Below are positions 12,649-25,300 of a stretch of 64,000 bases of DNA, piece by piece. The notes beneath the pieces were generated by a model. The model saw only the letters and a list, made by a program, of their open reading frames with translations. It made no database searches and was not told the origin of the DNA. Positions within the stretch are counted from its first letter, which is position 1. Each line of letters starts with the position of its first letter. Made by a program: the position numbers and the translations under genes. Source of the stretch: Heliocidaris erythrogramma (taxonomy: Eukaryota; Echinodermata; Echinoidea; Camarodonta; Echinometridae); the NCBI GenBank assembly GCA_025617745.1, contig CM046871.1, forward strand, positions 33,301,579 through 33,365,578, in the 5' to 3' direction.

Positions 12649-13039
12649 CAGTGCGTCCCAGCAAAAAGTTAACAGTCAGAAAAAAAAACCCTAAAATATA
12701 TTTGCATGTTTGAAGGGAAATTGCATACATGTGGATAACTTATAGTCTGTTCTATTGAATGATACCTAAAGATTTGGTGATATTTTATGCGCGAGTGAGC
12801 AAAAGCTACTTTTGCCTAATACCAACCAGAACAAATATCAGTTCTTGTGAAGTTTGGATTTTGCACCCTTTCGCAAAAGTCGTGCTTGCTCACCCGAGCT
12901 TATAATATCGCCAGATTTGTTGGCGCCATTTGATAGAAGAGACCATAAGCTATCTACAGGTATGAAAATTTCCTACAACAAAATTTGAAATATTTATTTT
13001 GGGAGACTTTTTCCAATTGTTAACTACTGGGACGCACTG
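12649..13039. mobile_element. Tc1/mariner-like MITE, copy 1
   Basis: The inverted ends are CAGTGCGTCCCA and TGGGACGCACTG. A TA precedes the left end; the right TA is lost. The sub-terminal blocks (AGTTAACAGTCAG; GGGAGACTTTTTCCAATTGT) and the GAGTGAGCAAAA motifs are shared with the longer copy at 55642-56403. CAGTGCGTCC ends with TA targets fit the Tc1/mariner group. No transposase. Confidence 0.75.
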
Positions 13040-14186
13040 GATTTAAAGATTATCTAATCGTAGTTGGCTGGCTTGTACGCTCCCCCGCCCCCGTCTGTGG
13101 AATTTCTGCCAATTTCCTATATGCAGTATATTTTGGGATCATTTAGGCTCATCTTTCAGGCCCCATACGTAAATAATCTGATCGATACACGTCTGTAAAA
13201 ACCCAATTACATACACACACACGACATATGCATGCCACCCAAAGTAAATAGAAACAGAGGCGAACTTTTGTAAGGCACTCTTTTATTCATTTCTTTTCAG
13301 TGGAATCAAGAGTCTATACAAAAATAGAAATATTACAATCATGAATAAAGTATAAACAGAAACTTATACAATTTACAAGTAAACATATACGTATATGGAA
13401 AATTGTATGCATTCGTGGAAGAACAAAGAATAATTATACATACACATACTCGTAATTCACTTAAAATATCAGCTGACTTGAATTGTACAGATATACAACT
13501 GAAAATATACCATACATATAGTTGTTCTTTAATATGTGTTTTTTTCCACTGTAAGAAAAATTCATAAAAAATGAAATGGAGAAAGAAAGAGAAAAGGAAA
13601 ATTAAATATGAGGGAGATAGAAAAAGAAAGAAAGAGAAAGACACATCCGCCCATTCCAACACAATACCTCACCCCTTCCAGCCCCCTTCCTTCCCCACCC
13701 CAATCCCGAGCGCCCCTCTCCGGCGTGAGAATCTGCAGACAACCAATGACATAATAAAAAGCAATGTCCCTTGGGAAGGAAGGAAGTACATTGCATTTAT
13801 AGTTCTTTAACATGGGCTGCGGAACTGGTGGGGGGGGGGGGGGGGCGCTACAGCCTCACACATTGTCATTAACGAGTGAAAACTTAATTTCCTATACCAA
13901 TATTTCTTTCTCACTGTTGTTTGCTGTCAGTGATTATATCAATCAATAATCCTTGCTTTCAGGCTGTGCCATATTTCTGTATATTTATATATATATTTAA
14001 TTTCTTATTTATTTATTTATTTGTTTTATTCTTATTTCCATTGAATTATTTTGGTACTCACTGAAAAAGAAATTGAACTATGTATATATGTTATGTATTC
14101 TATATAATTGTACTCTGATACCCTAAAAGGGTCTTGAGTTTTCAATAAATTTTCAAACATTCAAACTTTCAAACTTGCAAACTTTC

Positions 14187-14187
<1 letters not shown>
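13040..14187. other. Gene-free stretch upstream of ECT2
   Basis: Contains a purine-rich block (13575-13645), a G run near 13831-13846, an AT-rich stretch (13980-14040) and an AATAAA at about 14143. This could be the 3' tail of an old retroposon, but nothing identifies it. Confidence 0.45.

Positions 14188-14231
<44 letters not shown>
14188..14231 (+). repeat. Poly-C tract of about 44 bases
   Basis: An uninterrupted C run just upstream of the candidate ECT2 promoter. Runs this long are prone to length error in sequencing. Confidence 0.9.
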
Positions 14232-14241
14232 ATGGAGCCCC

Positions 14242-14426
14242 TTTGAATGACTCATCCGATCGGTATGGATTGTGTGCACATGGTAGTTGTGTACGAAATG
14301 CAGCCATCCGTGAGCAGCCAATCAAAGCTCTTGATTCGTATAGCAGCGGTGAGTTTGAATGGAGAAAACATGGCTACGAATTACGATTGATGCGTGCGAC
14401 GGAAGATTTTGACGGAAAGAAAGAGG
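14242..14426 (+). promoter_or_regulatory. Candidate ECT2 promoter and non-coding first exon (CCAAT box plus CHR motifs)
   Basis: CCAAT (14318-14322) lies about 36 bp upstream of TTTGAA (14354-14359); another TTTGAA is at 14242-14247. TTTGAA is the consensus of the cell-cycle genes homology region bound by DREAM/MMB complexes, and it is usually paired with CCAAT boxes in G2/M genes, a class that includes ECT2 in vertebrates. A possible donor GAG|GTTTGT ends near 14426, which would place a non-coding exon 1 here and the first coding exon at 16216. Transcription start and exon limits are inferred. Confidence 0.35.
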
Positions 14427-16215
14427 TTTGTTTGACTATATTTCTTGATTGCCTGCCTTGATTATATGATTTATAATGATGACATCAAGATGTTGATATA
14501 AATTTACGAATTGAAATGAGCGATTTCATCGTTAATTGTGAAACAGTGATGTTTGCTATCTTTGGCTTTGGTGTGTATGTTGTGAATGAATGAACGTATC
14601 GTCATGGATGTGTGCAGCTGCATGACCGCAGCTTCGCAGTGAGCGGTGAGTGAGGCGATCGCCGGGGCTGGGGCTAGCCAGGATTGGCTTCGTGAATGTA
14701 AAAAAAAAAAAAAAAATTGGCTATACGCCTTCTATGTCACGAAGCCAGGCGTTCTTACCCAGCAATCTAATTGCGCACGGGTTAGCAGGACTGGAAAATG
14801 CCCTGAAATAACACTTTTCTGATAACTCCCGCGACCGACAGGTCCTTCACTTCAGACGTTCAGTTCAGGCATGTCAGGCTTCACCACAGCGTTTCCTCCT
14901 ATGAAAACGTTTAGAATTAGAATAGAATGTCTTTTTCTTGATCAGTTGATCGTACATATTTTTACAAAAAAATCCAAAAAAGATCATAAGAAATTTCCGA
15001 GAACTCACCAGTGTTTTGTGTGTATCCATGCCTCCTCTTGTCATGCAGATATGACAATGGATACACACAAACAATCAAAGAGCCTCCTAGATAGTTACAG
15101 TAAATTCTCTTGAAATTGTAAGTACAAATTTCTATCTTACCTGCCGAAATTAAGCGATGTGACTAGCCGTACTAATGGGCAAGGTCGACTTTGGTTATTT
15201 GTACCTGGAGCTCCAACGCTGCGCGTTGCAGCTCCCTGGAGTTAATTGGCCGTGTGCTTACTGCCTGTAAACTAAAAGCTGTCACTCATAGAGAGACGTC
15301 AAGACTCTAACTAAAGTTTGTTCAACTTCAAGTTCAGGTTTGTTCGGCAGAATTGAACAACAATAAGTAACAATAAACATGTTAATATTCACATTCAGAA
15401 ATATGCTTCACTGAGTCTGACATGTCCATGAATGATGGCTGAGACTGAGAGATGGAGAGTATCCTGTTCCTAATCCTAACTTTTAGCTCTATTTCTGGCT
15501 CCATCCGGCCTCTTTAACGCTTTTAGATTTACGGTAGAACTAGATCGAAATTTTTTAAAATAAATTTTAATGAATAATAACTCCTCCAACAAGACAGATA
15601 TTTCTGTGTAATGAAATTGACTGATCAGTTTTGGGTGGACAGATAATAGTAGATCTACTGAAATTCTCACTGGGAAGATTGGCATATGTTAGTTTTGTTT
15701 TAAATTAAAGAATTCCCCATAGCAGATGTCTAACTCTAAGTTTAGGATTGGCCAAAACATCTGAATTTATTTTGTTCTTGTTCATATTTTTGTTCAACAT
15801 GAAATATTGAAGCGTAGACCATGAGAAAAATGACACAATGTGGTAACAAATTAAGTGCATTGTCAACTTATTATTAGCCACTTTCTATACATGTAGACCT
15901 CTAGTCCAGTGCATTTTTGGTTTATGTGCATTTAAAATAAATAGTATAAAATGTTCTTCAAATCCAGACAAGAAACAGGTATGAATATTTCTGCCGGAAA
16001 TAGATTAAATACAAAAAGTAACCCTCCGCCCTGTATGAAGAATACATTAGGTCTATATTCTTAGTCAATGTCACAAACTAATCTCCCTTCTCATTACTTT
16101 ATTTTTTGTATTCTCTCGCATTCAATAGAATAAACTTTATTTATTCCGAGCCGCTTATTAACAAGTTCCTGATCAGCCATCTGAAGTTAGTAGTTCAAGA
16201 AGAGTGAAATAGACA

Positions 16216-16303
16216 ATGGCAGGGCCTATGGATGTGACTGCCTCACAGCTGAGTTGCAGTACGACCTTCAGTACGTCAACTATGAATGATACAACAAGAC
16301 ACA
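16216..16303 (+). CDS. ECT2: ECT2 coding exon 1
   Basis: ATG at 16216, residues 1-29 plus one base; Ser/Thr-rich start (MAGPMDVTASQLS...), donor ACA|GTGAGT. The phase fits exon 2 (acceptor TCACAG|GT). No homology is recognisable in this short piece, so it rests on phase, ATG and donor. Confidence 0.65.
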
Positions 16304-19300
16304 GTGAGTAGATAAGTTGTCACTATATTTATGTCTATTGATGCTTTTTCCTCCATAGTTCAAATTTCAGGAAAGGAAGAAAAAATGTTACTTGCAAATG
16401 GCTATGTGCAGCAGTTTTATACAATCGCTGGCAAGTACAGCTTAAAGTGGCTATTCAAAGAAAATCACAAATATAGCAAATAATGTATCACTAGAAACTG
16501 GTATCTGATGATTATAACAATAACATAAATAAAAGCTTTTCTCAGCATCTGGAATATCCGAGCGATTCGCCAGAAATATAGCGATGTTTTGATGACGTCA
16601 CACCAGGGACCGATCCTGCTTAAGCAGACGACGTCCTATAACGAATGAACGTAATTGCAATGCAATTATTTATCAAATTATAAAGAGTTTGGTATATTTA
16701 AACATGACCTTATTTCACACCATTCTAAAAGGGAAGTGAAACTGATTCTGATAACTAAAACCATTTGATTGTAAATATACAGGATAAGGGTCAATGATCA
16801 ATGAAATAAACCCCACTTTCAAATTGAAAAGCCCTCCGAATAATAGCACGGATGGTATTCGTTCCCTCTTGAAACGCCGAACATGCCCCGGTGCAAGCAG
16901 CTGAAAATACAATGGCGTCTTATTTTGTTTACAAGTGACTGATTCCTTTATTTTTTTAACGCTGCATTTTTCATCAAAATAATACCATACACAAAGTTAA
17001 GAGTGAGGCAACAGACTAACATTAAGACTGACGCTTGTCAAGTAAGAGAAATAAGTGAAGACGAAATGACAAAACAAGCACTGAAAAATGTGTAAGACCC
17101 CGTTTACAGTGCAGGGCCGGGCCGAGCCCGGCCTCGGCCCGGCCCTAATTGCGGTACTCGGCCCCTCAATTTCGTGCGTTTACAGTGCGGGTCTCGGCCC
17201 GGCCTAAATTATAACCTTTCGATATGTTGTCGTAGTGGCGCTCTGCATGTAAACAAACGTTTATTTTGTTTAACTTACATTGGGTTTAGCCTTTAGCCGT
17301 TAAGCCTAGGTATGGTTTAGGTGTCGAATCAGCAAACAAAAATTATCTTACCGAAGTTGATCGACGAAATCTTTCGAACGAAACAGCACAAGAGATGAAC
17401 TATGATAATTGAATTAAAAACACTAGACTTGACTTTTATTTACACGGACAAACTTTGGAAATCTCAGCAGAAAAGACAACAAAGCAGGCCTTACAACGTT
17501 AAAGTATGGCTTCATATCCGATGATGTCATGATCTCTGCACTTCCGGTACCGCATTTGGGCCCGCGTGCGTTTACAGTGAAAGAAGGCCGGGCCGAGACT
17601 ACCTCCAGAGCTGGTCCAAATGCGCGGCCGCTTTTGGTACCGCATTTGGCCTTTTGAGCGTTTACAGTAAAGTTTAGGCCGGGCTCGGCCCGGCCTTACT
17701 CTCACTGTAAACGGGGTCTAATATGTTATTTGACATCGTCTGCTTAGACAGGACTGGTCCATGGTGTGACGTCACACATCTCAGCAGCGTTCGAGGAGCT
17801 CTTCAGGTGCTATATCGGGGCTGTATTTTACCGTTTTATAATTGATAATAATCATTACTTCAAATGTTTCCAAGCGTTGAATTTGGATAACCTTGTTTAA
17901 TTTATGCCATCTATGCAATAATAAGTATTAAGCCAATATTTAAAATCAATAAAGTTCTACTTTAAAGATAAATAGAGTTCTGGTCATGTAATTATATTGT
18001 GAAAGGGAAAGGTTGACCATGTCCTACATAAGAATTGTTTTATACTGTCAAACAGACGATTGGTACTACAAAACTTAAAGATAACATTTAACAAATTCAT
18101 AGTGACAAAGCTTTTCGACCTGCACTCATCGGGTCACAACGCAGGAATGAGAGAATACAAGAAAATACAAAAGTCAAGGAAGGGTGTGTATAGCGACCCG
18201 GGTATGATCCGGGCACGCTAGAATAATCGAAGCGCTTGTACAAACTCCTTTTGTCGGCACAATAGCGGATCTCTCGACTGAATGAACAACGCTTCTAAGA
18301 AGCGAAGATGTTGAAAGCTGCGTGCTCGGGCAACAATAGTGAACTGAGCCGGGTTATACGCCTTATAGTGTATACGCGTATACGCGTTATACGCTATACA
18401 CTTATACCTTATAGCGTTATACGCTATACACCCCTTCCTTGACTTTTGTATTTTCTTGTATTCTCTCATTCCTGCGTTGTGACCCGATGAGTGCAGGTCG
18501 AAAAGCTTTGTCACTATGAATTTGTTAAATGTTATCTTTATGTTTTATACTGTGTTGTTTTGGAATCATCAAAATAGATAAGAAATTGACCCAATCTCGC
18601 TGAAAAGCACATTTACTGCACACAGAAATGGGTATATGGGACTACACTCACAAGTGGCATGAATGTTCGGCCCAAACATTTCAGCTATTTCTAGTCATAT
18701 TTCGAATATAAGAGCATTTGAAGAGCAATCCTTTTTAGGGGATGTTTCTACTATGATGTTCTTCCAAACTGACACATAAGCAATGAGAAAGCTCACAAAT
18801 TATTTTTCACTTTTCCCAGAACTCAAGATTCCTTCTAAGTCCACTAGCTACATGTACATTGTAAAAGTGAATATTTCAATGCCAACAGTATACACACGAC
18901 ATGTATATATCACTATTGTATCACACTGTTTTGGGTTATCAAAGCTAGGGATACAACAAAGCACTTTGTATCCACTGGAAAAAAAGAGTATTATCATTAT
19001 CGTTATTCAAATTTGTTGTTAAAAAGCTGCATCATAAGCAGTTCAGTGCTTCATATTCAATATTATGTCTTGGATTCCTATGTCATTGTATCACAGGTTC
19101 ATTGACCGCTGTGGATGTGAGGTTTTGTTTGATAGGAGTTGAGCTGAGACAGCATACACAGCTTCATAATGCATTACAAGTAAGTATAACTTCTGAAGTA
19201 CAGTGTCAGTGTGAAGTACAGAATGGTGAAGCTGACACTGTTCTGGTGAACCAGCAAATGAGTCAATGTAGCTTCTACATTTTTACCATAGCAATGTGTA

Positions 19301-22300
19301 TCTTTATTGAAAACTGTAGGCTGGATGCTGACAAGCACCTAGGATTCTTTAATGCTCCAAATCCGGAGTCTGAACCTTCAAAATTAAAAAAATTAAAAAG
19401 AAAAAGGCTCATGCATATATCTACCACAAAATGTCAGTCTAGACCGAGTTGTAGGCAACAGACACGTGTGACAGCAATCTTCATCTGTGTACTGTCAATA
19501 TTCACTAAAAATATAAGTTTGTTGTCATAAACACATGTTATTAGTATACTACACTCCCATGTCTTGAGTGCACATTTACTCTATGTCTGAAAAGTGATAC
19601 TAAGTGCTTCACGGAAATAGATGTTTTAATGTTTAACTCCGAATGATTTACATTCTACATGTAGAATCATAGTGAATTACATATTAACTTTATGTACTCT
19701 CAGTCATCAATAAATAAAATCTTTCTCCCTTTCATATATTGACCATTTCTAGACATAATATTATTGTTCTTTGCAAAACTCTGCTTGTGATTAAATGATG
19801 CTGCATTTTGTTTTTCCATGACAGAAAATGAAGATGCCATATGTGTTCTCGGATACGGGCCAGGAGTACAGCAAACAGGATGACCAGGCAGAGACGGTAT
19901 TTGTAATGTCGGAGTTTGAAGGGGAGATCTTTGATGCGCTGACAAGTCAAAACCATCACATTCTGGGGACCACGGCAATATTACAGAGTGTGGCTGCAGA
20001 TGAGGTATGTTGATTTGAGCTGGATATGAAGAAGCTTAATGGGAGGAATTTTAATTCGTAAACAAATTTTTAGGCGTTACTCCCAGTGTTAGAGATCGTA
20101 TGCTCGATCTGTAATGAAAATCGCAAGTCAGAAAAAATCGGAACCAGCAGGATTCAATCCTGTCATCTACTGCTTGCTGGGCAGCGACTTAACCACCAGG
20201 CTATTCTGGTTCACGGCCAAGTCACGATGAACTGGAATCAAATACCCAAGATCCTCTTCTTGGATGGCAGTGGTAGCACTTAACAAAGAATACAGCTTGT
20301 CACAAAGAATTGTCTTGATATCACTACATTTAAGAGTTTCTGTAAGATTCCTGAACTGGCATGTGGTAAAAGTTTTGTGCACAGTTGCCGAAGTTAATAC
20401 CAGAGTTTCAAACTCTTTGACACTTTCTATGCTAGTACATGTACATGAAATGAACCAACATGAATGGTAAATTCTAATTTCTCCCAGATACGAGTATCGA
20501 CAACAATTAGTGACAAGCAATTTATGAACAAGTTCAAACTGTGCTTTTGGCAAAGTGCTTTGGTCCCTCCTTCTCTGTTCTGTCTGGAATGTAGTAAGGC
20601 TAGTTCACTCAATTTGGACCAGGGGGATGTTTCATAAAGCTGTTCATTTCCCTTGAAACTACCACTATCATTTGTATTCAATGACAGATTTCCAAAAAAT
20701 GTTGAATATCATCTAGTAGTCAAACCTGGAAGGGGGGGGGGGTGTTTCATAAAGCTGTTCTTAAAGTTACGTATGACTTTACAAATGACTTAAATATGAC
20801 AAGCCAAATTGGATGCTCAATCATTTTTAACTGCATCAACTAAAGTTGAACTGTGCAGATGTAGATTAACATTCTTATTATAACAGACATTTTAATGCAA
20901 AGTATATTTTTTGCTATAATTTAATTGAGGTTATTGGAAATACAGTCACACTTTGTTAAAACATCAGGAAAAACTTTGGGCATCCTATTTGGCACTTCAT
21001 ATTCAAGACGTTCGTAAAGTCATGCGTAACTTTACGAACAGCTTTATGAAAACCCCCAGGTGTAAATAGAAATTGTGTAGTCACTAGGATCTAACCCTGC
21101 CTCATCTCCTATGTCTTTCCAGCACCTCCCCTGCGTGACGAGACCACTGTTCTGCAGGCACATGGACAAGCTAGTGATCTGCTTCACTGGATTTGTAGAC
21201 AAGGCTGAAATCAAGAGATTGGTTGTGCTGGTACACAACATGGCTGGTAGCATCCGCAAAGACTACGGCTCCCGGGTCACCCACCTCGTGGCGAATTCAT
21301 CCAGCAGTGAGAAATACAGGGTGAGTGCTGTCTGTGTACATCTACTTTAAACCAGACACTTTCGCGAATCGTTAATGACAGGCAATTTCGCGGCATGAAA
21401 CTTTTGCGAAATTCTTGAAAGTTTCATATGAATCCTCATACAGTCAAACCTGCTTTAGCGACCACCTGTATAGAAAGACCACAATTTCTGGTCTTACAGT
21501 AATATTCTACCTTGTCAAGGAAGCAAAGAGGGTCTTGTTCCTGGTATGAAGAGTTTGAGGCCTTCCCCCAAGATGAGTACGACGTGCAGAGGGAAGACAT
21601 GTTGCAACAAATTCTATTCAAGCGGCTCGATCACACATTCAGCTTTAACAGTTGTCATTTGCTGCATTTGTCCTTTTCTGAACAGTATCATAAGGGATAT
21701 CCATGTTAGCTGTTGTATGGTAATGGCAGATTAAAGGGGGGGGGGGTAAACTACCCCCCCCCCCCCCCAACCTCAAAATTCAAAACACAATCTGGCATAA
21801 CTTCATGTACCTAAAAAGTGTGACAAACTTTTTTTTTGCTTCTCAGGTATTTTTCAGAATCGTGCCCCCCTTTATTAAACAGAATCCTGGATCTGCCTCT
21901 GTTCTAGGGGTGGTAAAACTGCCCCCCCCCCCTACAGCCTCAAAACTCAAAACACAATCTGGCATACCTTCATGTACCTAAAAAAGTGTGACAAATTTTT
22001 GTTTGCTTCTCAGGTATTTTTCAGAATCGTGCCTCCCTTTTTTTAAACAGAATCCTGGATCTGCCTCTGTTCTAAGATACCTTCCAACATGTCCAAACTG
22101 TGTATTGCATTTTTTTTTTTTTTTTTTTACATTGATTTGGATGAATTACGTTTTTTGAGTGATGGTCTTTGTATCTCCTATATACCTCAATCCTCAGTAA
22201 CCCTTTAGGCTCTTAGCAATCAATATGGATGAACTGTTGTCTTTGAGTAATGATTGTTGTGTCCTTTCTTTACCTCAGGTTGCCGTGAGTTTAGGTACAC

Positions 22301-25300
22301 CTATCATGACTAAACAATGGGTCCAGGCCACATGGGATAACCGTCACAATCAAGAATGCAGTGCAACCTCAGAAGAAATGGTGAGCATACATTCAACTTT
22401 AATTCTTTCATCTTCTCTACTACATCTCTTTTAATTTCTCTTTGTTAAATATGGATAATTGTGGTTAGACCCTTCTGTACCATTAGGTTTATGAAAAAAT
22501 AATAATTGAAGATCGAGCGACCTTTATGGTCTAATTTCATTGTTGATTTTGGCTTTAAGTACGCTCATGGGAACAACCCGTGCAATATATGTATCTGTTT
22601 CTGTCTCAGAAAGAAATGAACAGCTATTCTTGGTAAAAACTTACACTAGAACATTCTTGGGTGAGGTTACCACCCATGGCACAAAGGGGATTGAAAAGAA
22701 CAAATTTTCACTTCCACAGTGACGTAATTGTTAAATCACGTTTGCCGCTCATGGGACACAAGATATAAAACTATTGAATTTTAACCTGTAGCGATGAGAC
22801 TGTTTAATCGCATCATTTGATATCTGGGGGTGTTTCATAAAGCTGTAAAGTTACGCACGACTTTACAAATGACTATTATATGACAAGCCAAATGGGATGC
22901 TTAATCGTTTTTAATTGCATCAACTAAAGTTGAACTGTGCAGATGTAGATTAACATTCTTATCATAGCAAACATTTTTAATGCAAAGTATATTTTTTGCC
23001 ATTTTTTAATTGAGGTTATTGGAAATACAGTCACACTTTGTTAAAACATCAGGAAAAACTTTGGGCATCCTATCTGGCACTTGGTATTCAAGTCGTTCGT
23101 AAATTCATGCGTAACTTTACAAACGGCTTTATGAAACGCCCCCTGGTTTCTTTTTTTCAGTCCTCTAACAAAAGTTCTTGTGGTCTTCCTTATTTTATAG
23201 CTGAGGTATAAGATGCTTCCATTTTTTGGTTGTACCTTGGGCTTTGTAGGCTTCACACAGGAAGATCAGAGACACATGGAAGAAATCACACAAACACAAG
23301 GTAGGTTTAACCCTTTCAGGACAGGAATTATTTAAGGGTTAACTTGATCACACTTTGTTCTACAAATTGGCAACAATAATATCTATTCTTTCAATGCTAC
23401 ATAGTTCTAAGTCTTTGAAAACAATACACATGGTTACCAATTTTGTCGAACATTTGGAAAAATTGCAGATTTAATTTAAAAAAATGATTTTTAACTTCTC
23501 AATGTGTTGCCAGTTTAAGGATTTTCAAGGTTATTCTCGTTTTTAAAATTCCTAGCATCAAAACGCAATATGGTCATGCAACAAAAATGGACATAAGATG
23601 TGCAGAAAAAATTTTGCTCTTTCTGCTCATGCATTTGGAATATTTTTTAGAGCTCTGAATCGAAAGTTATAGAGCCAAACCACAAAATGTTGTCAATTGT
23701 CTTGAAAGGGTTAGTTATTTTGTTAGCTCTGGTACATGTGTACTCAACTTTGCTTACTCTGGTAGTCAGTAAAAGATTTATTGTGCCTTTTCTCTTACCA
23801 TGACATGTAGTTATCTATTTTGTATAGGGACGACTGTATCTTTACCTTTTACACAACCACCGTGAAAAAAAAACCGCTGCGCTAAAATGACATTTTTTTA
23901 ATGTGTGCACAAGTACTTTTTGTCACACCCACTTACCATTCATTTACATGTTGAATGGTTTCCTTTTGCCACGGCGGTTAGTTTGTTTGGCAGTTTACTG
24001 CGCCAGGCTTAACTCTACTGTACAACCCATCTCTTCCTACCCCCCTCTCTCTCTCTCTCTCTCCACCCCCACCCCCCCCCCCCCCATTTCTGCATGATAG
24101 ATCTAGCTCTCATCATGGGTTAACTTGTATTCTCTTCATGTGTTTATCTTTTCGAGATGGCTGTGTAGAACCCATTGCCTATGAGCACACAAATATTAGT
24201 TCAATACAGCAATTGAACCAGTATTTGGTCGCGTTTATCATCTTTCCCCAGTTTGAAACGGCTTTCCATACCCACTATCAAAAGCCCTTCCAAAGGCCTT
24301 TGCAAACGGCTTTCAAAATAAGTTGCGTTTATCATCTCATTGACAAGTCGAAAACCGATGTTGTCACTGCGCAGATGCATTGCGCAGTTTGCCCCGAGGA
24401 GAAGGGGTCTATACGGCGCGCGCTTTTTTGTTTTGGCTATCACTAGTATAGTGCAGCATACGTAGCTAGTGTACTCTGTGGAAACACGTAGTTCGTGACC
24501 GAAGTATAAAGTCGTTTCAAAACAGCTTTGCGTTTATCTCGCTTTTTATGCCTCCGCCCACCGAAGGTGGGTGCCGGAGGCATTATGTTTTCGGGTTGTC
24601 CGTCCGTCCGTCCCACTTCTCGTTACCGCGATATCTGAAGAATCATTTGAGGTAGGAACCTCAAACTTGGTACTAGTATGTTTCCCTATATGAAGATGAA
24701 CTGATTAGATTTTGGGGTAAGGAGGTCAAAGGTCAGAGGTCACAGAGGTCAATTTACATGAAATTACATGAAATTCTTTGTTTTTAGCACCGTTACCGCG
24801 ATATCTCAAGAACTGTCTGAGGTGAGAACTTCAAACTTGGTACCAGTATGTATCCCCATAGAAAGATGAACTGATTAGATTTTGGGGTAGGTAGGTCAAA
24901 GTTCAGAGGTCACAGAGGTCAATTTACATGAAATTACATGGAATTAGTGGTTTTTAGCACCGTTACCGCGATATCTCGAACTATCTGAGGTGAGAACTTC
25001 AAACTTGGTACCAGTATGCATACCCATAGAAAGATGAACTGATTAGATTTTGGGGTAAGTAGGTCAAAGGTCAGAGGTCACAGAGGTCAATTTACATAAA
25101 ATTACATGAAATTACTGGTTTTTAGCCTCGTTATCAAATATTTCTAGAAGAGTTTGAGCCATCAACTGAATTTAGGCGGAGGCATATAGGAGACGCAGTC
25201 GCATTCATCTTGTTGTAACCTGTATTTGTAACCTGTTTCTGAAACCTGTTTCGGAAAGCACAAATTTGCGACTTTCAAAAAGGCTTTCCGAACCCCATAA

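Noticed and set aside
19102-19530. 142-codon frame running past ECT2 exon 2
   Set aside because: Only the part up to 19179 matches ECT2; beyond the GTAAGT donor it is intron read-through.
24040-24075. CT and C runs as a regulatory element
   Set aside because: Simple microsatellite; nothing else supports a function.
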